A stretch of 64,000 bases of DNA from contig NC_065543.1 of NCBI RefSeq assembly GCF_932294415.1, positions 30,523,530 through 30,587,529 of the forward strand. The letters are read 5' to 3'. Positions 35,173 through 47,969 of the stretch are shown here, in pieces (the first letter of the stretch is position 1; every line of letters starts with the position of its first letter). The notes beneath the pieces were generated by a model. That model ran no database searches. It saw only the letters and a list, made by a program, of their open reading frames with translations, and was not told where the DNA came from. Origin of the DNA: Quercus robur (lineage: Eukaryota; Streptophyta; Magnoliopsida; Fagales; Fagaceae). The translations under genes and the position numbers were made by a program.

Positions 35173-38100
35173 TGTAAGGACTCAATTTGTAACGATCCCA
35201 AAAATGGTATTGGGTTCGTACGTTAAGGGCCCAAACAATATAATTTGTAGAGCGTGGGATTGAAAGGCTAGGCCTTGGTCACTGGATGGTGGTGAGTCAT
35301 GGTACTCATACAGAAATAAACCGTGTTCGCTCAAGAAGTCTTTCTCCTCGGCGTGGTTTGGGAGGCTCTGGTTCTTGGCCTTTTTCCCCAGCTCCTTTTT
35401 TTGGATTGCTTACCTTTCTTTTTATATTAGCCTTTACTCTTTCTCCAACGTCTACGTGTAAGTTCAGCTTTCCAAGACTGATACTTGTCCCATCAGCCCA
35501 TATCTAAAATGGTTGGGGGTGGTTGTAAAAGCTAAAAAGCATTGCTCTGTCTGGCGCAGAGTATTTAATTGCAGTAATGGCAGCCTTTCCTTTGTCCTTT
35601 ATCGCCATATTGTCCAGGGGTCCGTTCTCCATCAACGTGGATGTGTTCGGTTTTTCCCAAAACTGTTCCTATTCCGTTCTTGCCCTTTCTTTTAAGAGTG
35701 CCTTGGGGATGCCGAGAACAGAATTATCCTCGGATATGTCTCAAGGCTATTTGGACTTTCATTGTATGTCCTCGGCTATATCTCTCCTCGGCTCGGGCCT
35801 TGGGTCCTAATGTAAAGTGGGCCAGGGTCACAAATTCTCTGGCCCCACAATAGCCCCTCAAAATCCTGCTGCCCGACCTCTTGATCAGGGAGGAGGGTTT
35901 TGGTGATGTTGGGCCTATATCATGGCTTGCCCAGCTTTGTCCTTCATTAATATCGGTGTCTTTTCGTTTACCTAGGAAACGCTCCCGGTCATAAGACATT
36001 CCCTTAGTTTTGCTCACGTCGCGCCTCTGCCGTTTCAATGTACGAGGCGCGTTTTTAATAAGTTCCCTTTACGAGGCAACGCACATCCAACAGTTGTAGA
36101 CGGCGTTGGGAGTTGAGTGGGAATTATCTCGTTTGTAGCTTTTCTTGGAAATCTGTACAGATTAAATGCCATCAGACTTGCCTTCCGTATAAGAAGCAAG
36201 GTAGGAGGTCACTTCCTTTACGTACAGACCCTTCAGTCTTTTTAAATTCCTAAACCTCCAGCTGCGCTCAAAGTTTTCATTACCAGTGCAATTTAAGCCT
36301 TAGAGAGTGATATGTCTGAGGCAAAAGTAGGGGTGAAGGGACCACACCCTCTCTAAAAGCACTAGGTCTCTTCGAGACTTAAGATGGCACGGTCAGGGCA
36401 AGGGAGACGGAGACTCAAGACAGCTCTCCCCTTTCACAAGGTGGGGGAGAAGCCTCCTCCTCCTTCAGCCAAAATCCGAAGCAGGTGCTGGTCGCGTCAG
36501 ATTTTTGGTGCAACAGTAATGGGGTTTCTCATCATTGGTACCATTCGCTCTTTCTCGAGCGCTGCTAACATGACACCCGCGTGTGAGGAGTCAGAGCTGA
36601 TGTGAAGATTGGGCATCCTCGCTTCCTCCTCTCCTCCTTCTCTGGTGCCTCCTTTTGCCTCCGCTTCTTCTTCTCTTCCATCACTAGGGACATTCTGGTG
36701 TTTCTGCTTCTTCTTCTGCCTCTTCTCCTCTTCCGTCAAGGGGACCATCCTGACACGCCTAATCGCCATAAGAGCAGAATTTTGAAGGATTTATCGTTCC
36801 CTTGTATCTTTTTTCTTTTTTACTTTTTCTTTTTGCCGTTGTAGTTAGCTTCTGGTATAGGCTTGCTTAAACCCCTCATTGTACACTGTACTGTTTCTTG
36901 GTATTAATAAAAGATGACTTTATCTTATTCTAAGTATTCTTTCTTTTCTGCAATAGTTATACTGTGAATGGATGTGCTATATATATATATATATATATTT
37001 TTTTTTTTGAACGATACTTAAGGCCGAACCCCCTGTTAACAACAAGCTATTATTTTGAACTTACTGAGACTAACAGGCACAATAATGCCGACCTGAAAAG
37101 TTTATAAATATAAGACTAACCGAGATAACAGCTGAACGTTCTGTGTTGCGTATGAGGCGATCATCCGATGATGGGTAACCCAAAATGAACTATCCGAACT
37201 GGTTGCTGTATACTAGAATGCTTTACCACGTTCCCCACATTTATGGCCTTAACCATTTTTGGCATCCGGTCCGAGGACCGAGGTATGACTGTACCGGGCT
37301 TAGACACTCGTTTACATTAGTTTCCTTAGAGCTGGGGATCCGAGGACAGGACGGGATTTCCATTTTGTCTAAGACTTAATCCATTTTCTAATGACTAATC
37401 TCTCTATAGGTTTGAGTCCGAGGACCATGCAATACCTTGGTTCTGTCCAAAACTTAGAATTTTCTATAAGTAGTTGGTTTCCCCATAGGTTTGAGTTCGA
37501 GGACCATGCAATACCTTGGTTCTGTCCAAAACTTAGAATTTTCTATAAGTAGTTGGTTTCCCCATAAGTTTGAGTCCGAGGACCATACAATACCTTGGTT
37601 TTGTCCAAAGCTTAGAATTTTCTATAAGTAGTTGGTTTCCCCATAGGTTTGAGTCCAAGGACCATACAATACCTTAGTTCTGTCCAAAGCTTAGAATTTT
37701 TTATAAGTAGTTGGTTTCCCCATAGGTTTGAGTCCAAGGACCATACAATACCTTGGTTCTGTCCAAAACTTAGAATTTTCTATAAGTAGTTGGTTTCCCT
37801 ATAGGTTTGAGTCCGAGGACCATACAATACCTTGGGTCTGTCCAAAATTTAGAATTTTCTATAAGTAGTTGGTTTCCCATAGGTTTGAGTCCGAGGACCA
37901 TGCAATACCTTGATTCTATCCAAAACTTAGAATTTTCTATAAGTAGTTGGTTTCCCCATAGGTTTGAGTCAGAGGACCATGCAATACCTTGGTTCTGTCC
38001 AAAACTTAAAATTTCTTTTAGTAGTTGGTTTCCCCATAGGTTTGAGTCCAAGGACCATGCAATACCTTAGTTCTGTCCAAAACTTAGAATTTCTTTAAGT

Positions 38101-39393
38101 AGTTGGTTTCCCCATAGGTTTGAGTCCGAGGACCATACAATACCTTTGTTTTGTCAAAAACTTAGAATTTCTTTAAGTAGTTGGTTTCACCATAGGTTTG
38201 AGTCCGAGGACCATGCAAGTCCAAGGACCATACAATACCTTGGTTCTGTCCAAAACTTAGAATTTTCTATAAGTAGTTGGTTTCCCTATAGGTTTGAGTC
38301 CGAGGACCATACAATACCTTGGTTCTGTTCAAAACTTAGAATTTTCTATAAGTAGTTGGTTTCCCCATAGGTTTAAGTTCAAGGACCATACAATACCTTG
38401 GTTCTGTTCAAAACTTAGAATTTTCTATAAGTAGTTGGTTTCCCCATAGGTTTGAGTTCAAGGACCATACAATACCTTGGTTCTGTCCAAAACTTAGAAT
38501 TCTTTTGAGTTTCGAGGGTTAGCCCTCGGCCAAGGTGTGGGACGTTGATCTGACATTAGAAGCCCCTAGAACCATCCATGCTACCGACGCTTCGAAGCGT
38601 AGCCCCTAGTGGGACTTTATGTTAGGGCACTGCAACGGGCTGTTGGAAGTGATGGAGGGACTTTCTTGATCCACCGCCCGTGCTAGCGCACTAGCCTTCC
38701 CACAGACGGCGCCAATTGTAAGGACTCAATTTGTAACGACCCCAAAAATGGTATTGGGTTCGTACGTTAAGGGCCCAAACAATATAATTTGTAGAGCGTG
38801 GGATTGAAAAGCTAGGCCTTGGTCACTGAATAGTGGTGAGTCATGGTAGTCATATAGAAATAAACAGTGTTCGCTCGAGAAGTCTTTCTTCTCGGCGTGG
38901 TTTGGGAGGCTCTGGTTCTTGGCCTTTTTCCCCAGCCCCTTTTTTTGGATTGCTTACCTCTCTTTTTATATTAGTCTTTACTCTTCCTCCAACGTCCACG
39001 TGTAGGTTCAGCTTTCTAGGGCTGATACTTGTCCCATCAACCCATACCCAAAGTGGTTGGGGGTGGTTGTAAAAGCTGAAAAGTATTGCTCTGTCTGGCG
39101 CAGAGTATTTAATTGCAGTAATAGCAGCCTTTCCTTTGTCCATTGTTGCCATATTGTCCAGGGGTCCGTTCTCCATCAACGTGGATGTGTTCGGTTTTTC
39201 CCAAAACTGTTCCTATACCGTTCTTGCCCTTTCTTTTAGGAGTGTCTTAGGGATGCCGAGGACAGAATTATCCTCGGATATGTCTCAAGGCTATTTGGAC
39301 TTTCATTGTATGTCCTCGGCTATATCTCTACTCGGCTCGGGCCTTGGGCCCTAATGTAGAGTGGACTAGGGTCACAAATTCTCTGGCCCCACA
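35173..39393 (-). mobile_element. Non-autonomous LTR retrotransposon, older relative of the 11.7 kb element
   Basis: Direct 677-bp LTRs (35173-35849 and 38717-39393) are flanked by the target duplication TATAA (35168-35172 and 39394-39398). The primer-binding site, the same TGGCGCCGTCTGTGGGA motif, lies on the - strand at 38698-38714, and the polypurine tract on the - strand at about 35850-35866 (GGATTTTGAGGGGCTAT). Both are near-identical to those of the element at 11723. The interior (2.9 kb) has no recognisable gag or pol. It carries an array of about 14 copies of a 79-bp repeat and a segment (about 36370-36600) that matches, in inverse, blocks at 14.5 and 16.3 kb in the first element. The LTRs differ at roughly 38 of 677 positions by eye (about 5-6 percent), so this copy is several times older than the other. 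Confidence 0.92.
37408..38505 (-). repeat. Tandem array of a 79-bp repeat, about 14 copies
   Basis: As read on +, units start TTTGAGTCCGAGGACCATGC and contain TTGGTTCTGTCCAAAACTTA and GTAGTTGGTTTCCCCATAGG. The inverse strand gives TTTTGGACAGAACCAAGG and CATGGTCCTCGGACTCAAAC, clearly the same repeat as the 81-bp array at 12.6 kb. The spacing is 79 bp (37411, 37490, 37569 and so on), so it is not a multiple of three and no long frame is kept. One copy near 38200 is shortened. Confidence 0.92.
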
Positions 39394-39398
39394 TATAA

Positions 39399-39729
39399 TA
39401 TTAATCCAATAAAAAATTTATTTGGTGACTTATACCAAATATAAAATTACAAATTTCATTTGTCAAGTTTTATCATTTCTTAGCAAAAAAATAATAGTTT
39501 ATTCTATAAAAACAATGGTAGTATATAACTATGTAAATATACACACACATGCGCATAGAAGTAACAAATTGTTATTATTAACTGTTTTGTAGAACATTAC
39601 TAGGGATCGATAATCATGTTTAAATCTTGGTTACCCTTCTGGAAGTAGGGTCTTGGAGTTCTGGAATTGTTTCTGCGTAGCCAGTGAGTCTAACATAAGG
39701 AATAAGGAAAGATGCAAGGAGGAAATTAA
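39399..39729. other. AT-rich intergenic DNA
   Basis: Nothing recognised. Confidence 0.4.
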
Positions 39730-40433
39730 GGGTCTGTTTGGTTGGAAGGATGGAAAAGTGAGAGGATAGAAAATAGAGGGAGGATGGAAAAATGGGAGGA
39801 TAGAAAAGTTTTTAGCTTTCCTCATTTGTATTTGGTTGAGAGGGTGGAAAAGTGGAGAGATGGAAAATTTTTTTGTTTGGTTGAAAATAAGGTTTGTATA
39901 AATTTACCATCATGTGCCTCTTAAACAAAACAAAAAGTAATACATTATACTTTTTTAAAAAATTGTATATAGATGAAAGTGGACATTTCAAAAAATAGTT
40001 TAAGAAATCATCCAAAAGTTTTTCTTAAAAAAAAAATAAAATAAAAAGAAGGAAAAGAAAAAGAACCCACCACGTCCTGACAAAACCAAAGAAAGAAAAA
40101 ACAAAAAAGTAAAAAACAAAAACAAAAACAAAAAGCCAGCGTTATCAGAGAAAGGAAAAGTCAAAAGAAAAAAAGAAAAAGAAAAAAAACCAGAAACATT
40201 ATAAGAGGTGGGGGTAATTTTGTCCAAATATTTTTTCTACTTTTCACTCCAATTTTCTCTTCAATTTAGAAAGATTGTATTTTGAAAAAGGAGGAGAGAA
40301 AACTTGTGGACCCTACCACTTTTCTCTCCCCACCTTCCCCCTCTTAGCTAAACACCCTTTCCACACATTTTTTCTCCTATTTTCCACTCTTTTTTTTCCA
40401 GCCTCCCTAAAATCCACCCAATCAAACATACCC
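39730..40433. mobile_element. PIF/Harbinger-like MITE, 704 bp
   Basis: Terminal inverted repeats GGGTCTGTTTGGTTGG (left) and CCAATCAAACATACCC (right), flanked by TAA on each side (39727-39729 and 40434-40436). The interior is purine-rich on the left and pyrimidine-rich on the right and extends the inverted symmetry loosely. The lysine/phenylalanine-rich open frames inside are low complexity and not genes. Confidence 0.75.
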
Positions 40434-40509
40434 TAAGTCTACTGGCATAACGATTAAAAGGTGGGGAGGGGACAACGGTATCCCAAATGTACTATCAACC
40501 ACTTTTGCA

Positions 40510-41284
40510 AATGACGCTTTACTTTAATCCAATAATGGTCTTGGAATTTCATGTAACACAGGAAATGAAATAGGTTTAAGACGAGCATTCAGGGTGGTGA
40601 TTAAAGCACGTAAGTCAAATTCAAAACCATTTAATGTACAAATATTAAAATCTAAAGGGAAGAGTGGTCTTCCTACTACAATGAGTTCATCAAATAATGA
40701 TTTGCCTTGCATAAAAACTGAGTGTCAAACATATCACCTTGTTTAAGACCTTGGAGTTGCATGTGAATTTGGAATATATATCTGAGTATTAGAGGGGCAG
40801 AAGCAAGTGATCAAGATTCGAGGAGGGTCCAGATTTGATGAGAGGGGTGAGACCAATAACGAGATTGAGGATTTTATCAGACAAAGATGAAATTAGAAGA
40901 CTCATAAGAAGTTGGCCTTGGCAGGTTGAAGATATGAAGTCAGTGTTGGTACCAAAGGGAGACTCATAATTAAGAAGTTGGTCTTGGCGAGTCGAAGATG
41001 TGAAGTTAGTGGTGGTAGTACCAAAATTTTCTCCACACAAATTGTAGAATGAGGACATGGGTTAGAGCCATCAAAGTCAAGAAGATCTTGACTTCTAAGG
41101 TAAGGGATGAATTATGTTTTACAATAGAGAGAGTTGTTTGTGAGTTTGATGGATAAGAGCTTATGGGCAATGGGTAGTGAGAGAAGAAAAGGATGGGTGG
41201 TCGAGAGTTTAAGTGGGTTGACTATAGAGGAAGGAGCGGAGGGAGAATTGGCTGCCATGGGTGCCGAGTGGCTCTGATACAAAT
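40510..41284 (-). mobile_element. Copia (Ty1) fossil: primer site and partial gag
   Basis: On the - strand, a TATCAGAGC word (about 41273-41281), the initiator tRNA-Met primer site used by plant Copia elements, is followed by a short leader. Then comes gag-like coding sequence with recognisable pieces such as FDGSNPCP and, at 40524-40712, VGRPLFPLDFNICTLNGFEF and LRALITTLNARLKPISF, typical of the Copia gag (UBN2-type) region. The element is truncated and broken; pol and a second LTR are absent. It is an old fragment. Confidence 0.65.
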
Positions 41285-41987
41285 TGAACAAAATTTGGTG
41301 ACAAACTTAGATGTAATTTCTCTCACTAAATAAATTAACATGGCTACATATTTTGAAAACCTCACCGTTGAGTTGCATGTTTTTTATGTCCATAACATAC
41401 ACATTAAATTTCATGCCAATTATATAGTATTTACTATTTGATCCACAAACTTATTTTTTATGCATAATTTTAGACTAAAAAAACTTGAAATTTAAGTATC
41501 TAATTGATAACATAGCTATTGATTTTTGATATTTGAGAAATTTTGCAAGCATAAATGATATATGAGAAAATGTAATACAATGGTAAATTTGTCAAAATTC
41601 ACATCTAATAAGCTGTAACCATTGACTAGCCAAATTTTGTTCTTAATAAAATATCACTTGCCAGATTGGACTATTATGTTCATAGCTAATATTTTTTTTT
41701 CGTCTTTCAAGTTTTTTGTCCCTAAATCTTAAAAGGTCTTCTCTTTCATCTTTAAACTATTGAAAACATTACACTTTCTTTTAAAGAGCCTCTTCCAAAA
41801 TATTTTAAGCTAAAGTAGGAACAATTTTTTTTTTCAATAATTTAGAGATAAAACAAGGTCATTTAAAAGTTTAAGAATAGAAAGTATAATTTTTTCAATG
41901 TTTAAAAAAAAAAAATTAGAATTTAGAATTTAGAGACGAGAATCAAAATCCACGTAAACTTTAGAGGCTAAAAGAATATGTTACCCT
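41285..41987. other. AT-rich DNA, possibly decayed Copia LTR
   Basis: The bases just beyond the Copia primer site would be its 5' LTR, but no LTR boundary could be fixed. Nothing else was recognised. Confidence 0.3.
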
Positions 41988-43620
41988 ATGTTCATTGTAT
42001 TTATAGGTACAAGACAAGATTTAGATGGATATATAAAGTGCTAAGATTTAGATAGATATATAAAAGTGCTAATTATTGTTTTACATTTTCACACAAAATG
42101 TTCATATTTTTACACATGATGTTAAAAAGTGTGAATACTGTTGGAATTGAAAACAAAAAATAACCCATACAAAAGCAAGAATTAAAAAGTGCTAAAGAGT
42201 CAAACACAAATTTAAATACAAAAATAAGATTTTGCTAGAGAGAGAGAGAGAGTAGCACGTACCAGAAATTTATGTAAAGCAAATTGAAGAGATTAGAGGA
42301 ATTGGCGTCCACGCGAAGCTTGGCAGGCAAACAGTTGCTGATTTTACCTCAATTTCATTGCCTCTCCAACCTTGAGCTTTACTTTAGAACTGATTTGGGG
42401 ATCTTAAAGCAATTTGAGTTAAAGTCTAAATTAAAAGCAACATGTTTGGTTGTGACTTGTGAGTGAAATCTCATAAAGTGGAAGTCACTATTTCAAATCT
42501 AGGCCAAAATCTATTTATTAAAAAATAAATAAAAGGGTAGAAGAAAATACTTGTGCCCTTTATTTTGTGAAAGAGAGAGATGCTTCCTAGGTTGAACCCA
42601 ATACTAGTGATCGTTGGAGTTCATGAGTTGTGGTTCGTAACCGAGAGTAAATGCGTAATACCTATTTGGTTAAACAGTAATACATTCTAATGACTTAGAA
42701 AGACGAAAACTAGGAATAAAAATACTGGTTTCAACCCCTAAAAGGTCAGTGGAGATGTGTCTCATACTGACTGTGTGATTGCAACTTCTTCTTTCTTTTT
42801 TTTTTGATAAGCTGATTGTAACTTCCTAGTTCACCATATATTCGTGCCGCTGGCATTTCTCGCAACTACCAGCTTAGCCATTGCTAACATGGCCAATGTA
42901 TACAGCTCGTGACTTATGGAACAGTCTCAAAACAACCCGCTTTGAGGGCTAACAATTTGTCAAAGTCATCATAAAAGCAACCATGACAAATGACACCTAA
43001 TTATAGCAACTAGCAAAGAAAGCTGCAAGTGTTTTTAATAGGAGGCATAAGCTTGATATGGTGTAATGAAATTGAAGATGTAGACGACAAAGTAACAAAC
43101 ACATAATAGAAAGGCAACTGAACCATAATTCGTGCATATGCGACGTCCATTTCAGCTTGTGTCTGTGAAAGAGATTGAACAGAAGCTAGCAAAAAATAGT
43201 GCAACAAATGGTTAATTACAGAAACTTATCAGTGTCTTAATATTACACCCCGTAGCTTGAATAAGATATCCGATATCAAACTTAGGTTTTTGGATCCTTA
43301 CAGAACAAGTGTATAGTTATTATTAGTGATTCAGCTCAAGATCGAACAGACAATGAGATGGAGATAGGGTGCAAGAAACTGTTCACTTGACAAGGGTGGC
43401 ATGGAAACCACACACCGAATGAAAAACCAGTACACCTTGGAGCAATTATCCAGCTGCATATCAAAAGAAGACTGCCAGTGAGATTTCTTCATATCTATTG
43501 AACAGAAAATGATGATGATCAATGTAACCGGTTAAGTTCAAGGAGGCCATGTATTTGTTGGGCTTCCACCCACGTATCATAGTGTTCGCTTACAGATAAC
43601 CGAGAGAGAGAGAGAGAGAG
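41988..43620. repeat. Segmental duplication, left copy
   Basis: Aligns in direct orientation with 62420-64000. Shared landmarks include the (GA)n run with GCACGTACCAGAAATTT (42240-42270 and 62534-62575), GCGAAGCTTG, CCTCAATTTCRTTGCC, CCTTGAGCTTTRCTTTAGAA, GAGGGCTAACAATTTGTCAA (42942 and 63192) and CACCTTGGAGCAATTATYCA (43433 and 63798). Identity is partial, with many small indels. The content is not clearly coding. Short - strand frames (43010-43207, 43331-43522) do not keep convincing protein conservation in the other copy. Confidence 0.8.
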
Positions 43621-44794
43621 GAAATATTTGCGCACATTTCTCGTGGTAGCCGAGACATGACAAGGCATACTAACTGAGTTTGGCATCAAAGATGTTAAAC
43701 ATTTTTCATGATAACCAAGACAAGACAAATATTAAGAATTCCAAAAGATGTGCAAATTGGTTCATGACAAGCTCATGGAGCAAAAACTGTCTTTGCAAAA
43801 AGATTAGAGATTCTAAATGGCATTAAAATCCTAATATCTTAACATGGCCAAGCATGATTCTTGACTTCAAAGTCCAATTTTCTTCATGAAAAGAAACCAT
43901 TTTGGTGAAGGGTCCATGCTAATTGTCCAAATGAACAAGTGAGCATAACCAAGTTTTCAAATAAATAACAAATGTCCTTATAAGACCCACATTTGGACAC
44001 AATGCAAGTTCACACTAGTGGAAAGTCAAGGTCAAAGAAACCTTTGGAATGCACAAACAAAAATGGTTTTTGACACCAAAAGCTCAAGGTCATCCAGACT
44101 CAAGTGACAAATATACTCGAAAACAAGGATTTGTTTCATTCGGTAAAACATCAAGCACATGGTGAGACCGAAGGACTACTGTGCATTATCTTGGGTTCAC
44201 ATTTGACCACGTATCAATCGAGAGCAAGCAACCACTGCAAAACTCTTTAAAAAGCTTAAAATGGCCTCATTGAGGCAATACATCATACACATGGTGGGAA
44301 AGCAATGTAACCCATAATTCATGCCACCTTTGAAGTTATGACAAGGGCCCATGATTTCAAAGTCGCTACATCCCAAATTAGTGGGCAATCATCATCAAAA
44401 GAGTCAAGCAAACACCAAGAAATTCAAAATTCCAATAGAACCAAAACCCTCCATGGTTTGAAACAATGCAAAATTTCTGCTCTACGAAACTTCTCAACCA
44501 CACAGATCAACAACCAATCAATAACAATGGAAGCAAGCAAATTACAGGAAAATTAAAATTCCAATAGGCCGAAACCTCATGAGCGGAAACAATGACATAA
44601 TTGTGCATAAAAGGCTTTAACACACTATTCATAAAATGAAAAGAAAAGCTCTTACTCTGTAGTGCTTTTCATATTGAATATTATGAACTTAGAACTTGAA
44701 GAGTTGATGAAAAATGGTGTTGTTTTCAAATTTTGGGTAAGGGAGTAAATGGGTTTTATACTTTTATGTGGGTGATTTTGGTCATGCATTTGGG
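43621..44794. other. Intergenic DNA, nothing recognised
   Basis: Less AT-rich than its surroundings, with no convincing open frame or element ends. The last eight bases form the left target duplication of the hAT element that follows. Confidence 0.35.
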
Positions 44795-45811
44795 TAGACA
44801 TGGCAAAACGGATCAGAATTTGTTGACCCGACCCAACCTAAAAATACTTGACTCGAACCTGAATTTTTTGACCCGAAGCAAAAACGGGTTGACCTGTAAC
44901 TAGACCTGATTTTTTTGCAAGTCAACCCAACCCGTTAAAAAAAATTTGCTAAAAAAATATTTAGACTACATCCTGATAAACCAATAGTTAATAGATTATA
45001 GATGTTCACACTTCACATGAGACAACAGACAAGACAAGACAATCACTAAGAGCTTCACATTCAATTTGAGCTTCACAACCACTAAGTGCTTCACAGACAT
45101 GAGACAAGACAAGACAACCATTAAAAGATAATGTCATTCAATTTTATACGATCACACTTCAGAGCTCACACACTAGACTCACTAGTAGTCTATTATTCAC
45201 TTTTTACTAACACACTAAATGTCTAGACTTAGCTTGTAGCAGCTGACTAGCTGTAATTCAAAGGCACAAACGTGACAAACCACAAAGCTTCTTCTACTCT
45301 TGCGCCTCTACCCTTCCTTTCACACTTTCACACAAAGCTTGAAGTGTTCAGTAATCAGTTTCACACTTTATTGACTTTTGCATAATTAGTAAAGCTGATT
45401 AAGATGGTTTGCTGGCTTACTTGTTTTGTTTGTTTTAAGATCTCTCTTTTTAATGTTGGAAACTTGTAATTATATGCATTTTGACAGTGAATTATTAACA
45501 TTGAAAACTTTTTTCATCATGAATTTATGACTATAAATAATTTTTTTCATGCTCAAAATAATCAGAATTTGCGGATATTAACAAGTGGCATTAAGTGCAA
45601 TTTATTTCCTTAATTGATTTTATTCATTCTCTCTAAATAGGTTGTCATTGATTTGTTTTTGTAATTGGGAAAAAAAAAGAAAAAAAAAAGCTTGTTTGAA
45701 AATACGAGTCAATCCGACTCAACCCACAACCCAATTGACCTGTTTAAAAATTACCCGTTTTGACCCGCGACCCGATTGACCCGACCTAACTTGTCCGTTT
45801 TGCCACGTCTA
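44795..45811. mobile_element. Non-autonomous hAT-like transposon, about 1.0 kb
   Basis: Inverted ends TAGACATGGCAAAACGG (left) and CCGTTTTGCCACGTCTA (right), flanked by 8-bp direct repeats CATTTGGG (44787-44794) and CGTTTGGG (45812-45819), the size hAT elements make. Subterminal regions on both sides are rich in GACCCGACCC-like words. No transposase was found. Confidence 0.75.
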
Positions 45812-45963
45812 CGTTTGGGTTGGCTTATTGTGTTCAGCCAACACGAGCATGGGTCAAATTTGAAACGTTCTAATTCGGTGGTGTGGCCATGCTGTATATA
45901 AAGTGATTTGTTTATGAAAAGTTTGAGAAAACACTTGTTTATATTTGTTTGTTTAGTAAACAA

Positions 45964-46891
45964 TGTTGGGAAATTTAGATCCTGGTTGATAGAAATAACA
46001 AGTTTCAAAACCCAAGTTATTAATTAGATTTATTATGAATAAACCTTGTTAAAACAAATAAACATCAATATCATGTCAATATCATACATAGCGGAATAGT
46101 AAATAAAACAAGATATGATGACCTAAGAAAACCAATGAAACAAACTAGTTTTATAGTAAAAAAACCTAGGGGGAAACCTTCCCGAAAAGCAATTCACTAT
46201 AGTAAAGAGAAGTTTCAGATGTAGTACAAAACCTTTGTCCCTAGATTCTACAATCCCCGTAGATGAACTTACCGCAAAATCCTTCTACCGCTTCAGAACC
46301 TCTGAACTCTTCAATATATGAACACCACCATTTTGCACGGATCCCAGTACGTGACTAACTCCAACAACTTGAAAGTGTTGTTAGCTGCAAAGTTCTTTAT
46401 TTCATCAATAATGAAGATCAAGAAGTACTTGGTTACAAAACTCTAAGATGCAAAAGACGCAGTAACTTCTTACTGAGAGAATAAGGCACTAGGTCATTTT
46501 CTGCATGTGTTCTTCTTGTGTTCTACATATATAACGTTCTTTAAAATAAGCCTTATATATGTCTAGGATTGTGAGAAAAGAAACCCTACACATACATGTC
46601 AGTTAGGGCCAAAAATCAGATCTAGAAATTCTGATTTTGTAGATTACGATAGATTCAGCTTCTGTCGAGCTTCGTTCTTAAATCTCGATAGATACTGTTT
46701 CCGTCAAGGTATCTGTTGAGTTTTAATGAACAAATTTTCTTCACTTGTTTCTTAGTCCAATCTTCATGGCTTTAACACTTGACTTGAACTCTTGTTTCTT
46801 GAAGTACTAAACCCATTTTAGATCTACCTAATTACAAGTAAAGTGCATTTTGTCAAAAGATTAGCCAATAACATAAAATATGTCCTTAACA
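45964..46891. mobile_element. Solo LTR, probably Copia, 928 bp
   Basis: Starts TGTTGGGAAATTTAGATC and ends TGTCCTTAACA, with target duplication AACAA on both sides (45959-45963 and 46892-46896). The TGTTGGGAAATT start is common in plant Copia LTRs. No interior or partner LTR is present, so it is the product of recombination between two LTRs. Confidence 0.75.
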
Positions 46892-47580
46892 AACAAGTCA
46901 AGTTTAAACTCAACTTTAGCCTCCATCATTAAACAGGCCAAGTTCAAATATAATAATGTGTTTGTAAACAAGCTTGTGAATATAAAGACTCGAATTAACC
47001 ATATATAATACTATATAGGGTAAATTGCAAATTACACCCCTAAAGTTTGGGGTTGATCGGATTTTACACCCAAAGTTTCTGAAACTTGATTTTATACCTT
47101 GAAATTTGGTTCCGTTAACAATTTACCCCCCACGATTAGTTTCTGCTGTTATGTGACATGTCATCTTGCTGATGTATTTTATTTTTGCCAAATCAACCCT
47201 AAAACTACGTCATTTCAGTGATGACTAAGTGAAGAGTTGGCATACATCAAAACTATATCATTTCAAGATTAAACTTAAAGCACATTACTCTAGCTTAAAT
47301 AGCACCATTCTGAACAAATTCTAAAATCTAAAACAGGACCCACGGAACCCCACGAACCCAAACCCATCAGTTCTTGTGAACCCAGGCAGCGGTAGCAAGA
47401 CTCAAATTTCAATATGTAGAGTGCAAGAAAGAAGAATGCTTTTTTACTTTGGCAAATAGAATGTGTTTTATGTTGGAGATTGCGAACATCTTGTCAAAAC
47501 TAAAACATAGCTTAAATCCAAATGCCAAAAGAAGATACCCAGCAAATGTATGCTTCAAAGTTCCAAGATATTGGCCAAAC

Positions 47581-47679
47581 ATGAGTTCCGAGGTTAACAT
47601 GATGGTTGACTAAGTACATGCCCAGAGAAGTATAGATAGATGGAACCTATACCAAGCATCCCCAGCAAATATAAAAGTC
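47581..47679 (-). pseudogene. Captured fragment of 7-dehydrocholesterol reductase (DWF5)
   Basis: The - strand reads DFYICWGCLV, stop, VPSIYTSLGMYLVNHHVNLGT. Arabidopsis DWF5 (as remembered) has GFYICWGCLVWVPSVYTSPGM then YLVNHPVELGTQ, so the match runs over 32 residues with a TAG where the Trp codon TGG is expected. DWF5 encodes the sterol delta-7 reductase of brassinosteroid precursor synthesis, a membrane enzyme of the ER. The flanking - strand frame 47409-47600 overlaps it in a different frame and is not recognised. It is too short to be functional. It may come from one exon of the host gene. Confidence 0.8.
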
Positions 47680-47969
47680 AGTTGCCAGAGCCATATGTAC
47701 AATGAACAATATTGAGATTAAGCATGGATAACACTAGGCGTAGGGTGAAGAAACAATGATAAATGAGACAGACTACTATCAAAACATGGTGTTTCTACCG
47801 TTGCCTAGACGCTTGGAGCCTTCACTGTCGCTGTCGAGGCTACTTGGAGCCGACACCGATGGGTTTGGGTTTGTGGGGTTTGAATTAGACAGATTTGTTT
47901 GTGGGGTTCTGTGGGTTCTATTTTAGATTTTAGAATTTGTTTTGAACAGTGCCGTTTAAGCTAGAGTAA

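Noticed and set aside
35286-36844. Many 60-100-codon frames in the LTR and interior of the 35-39 kb element.
   Set aside because: They are not shared in frame between the two LTRs and match no retroelement protein.
47409-47600. A 63-codon - strand frame in the MULE core as an independent gene.
   Set aside because: It overlaps the DWF5-derived segment in a different frame and lies wholly inside transposon-captured sequence.
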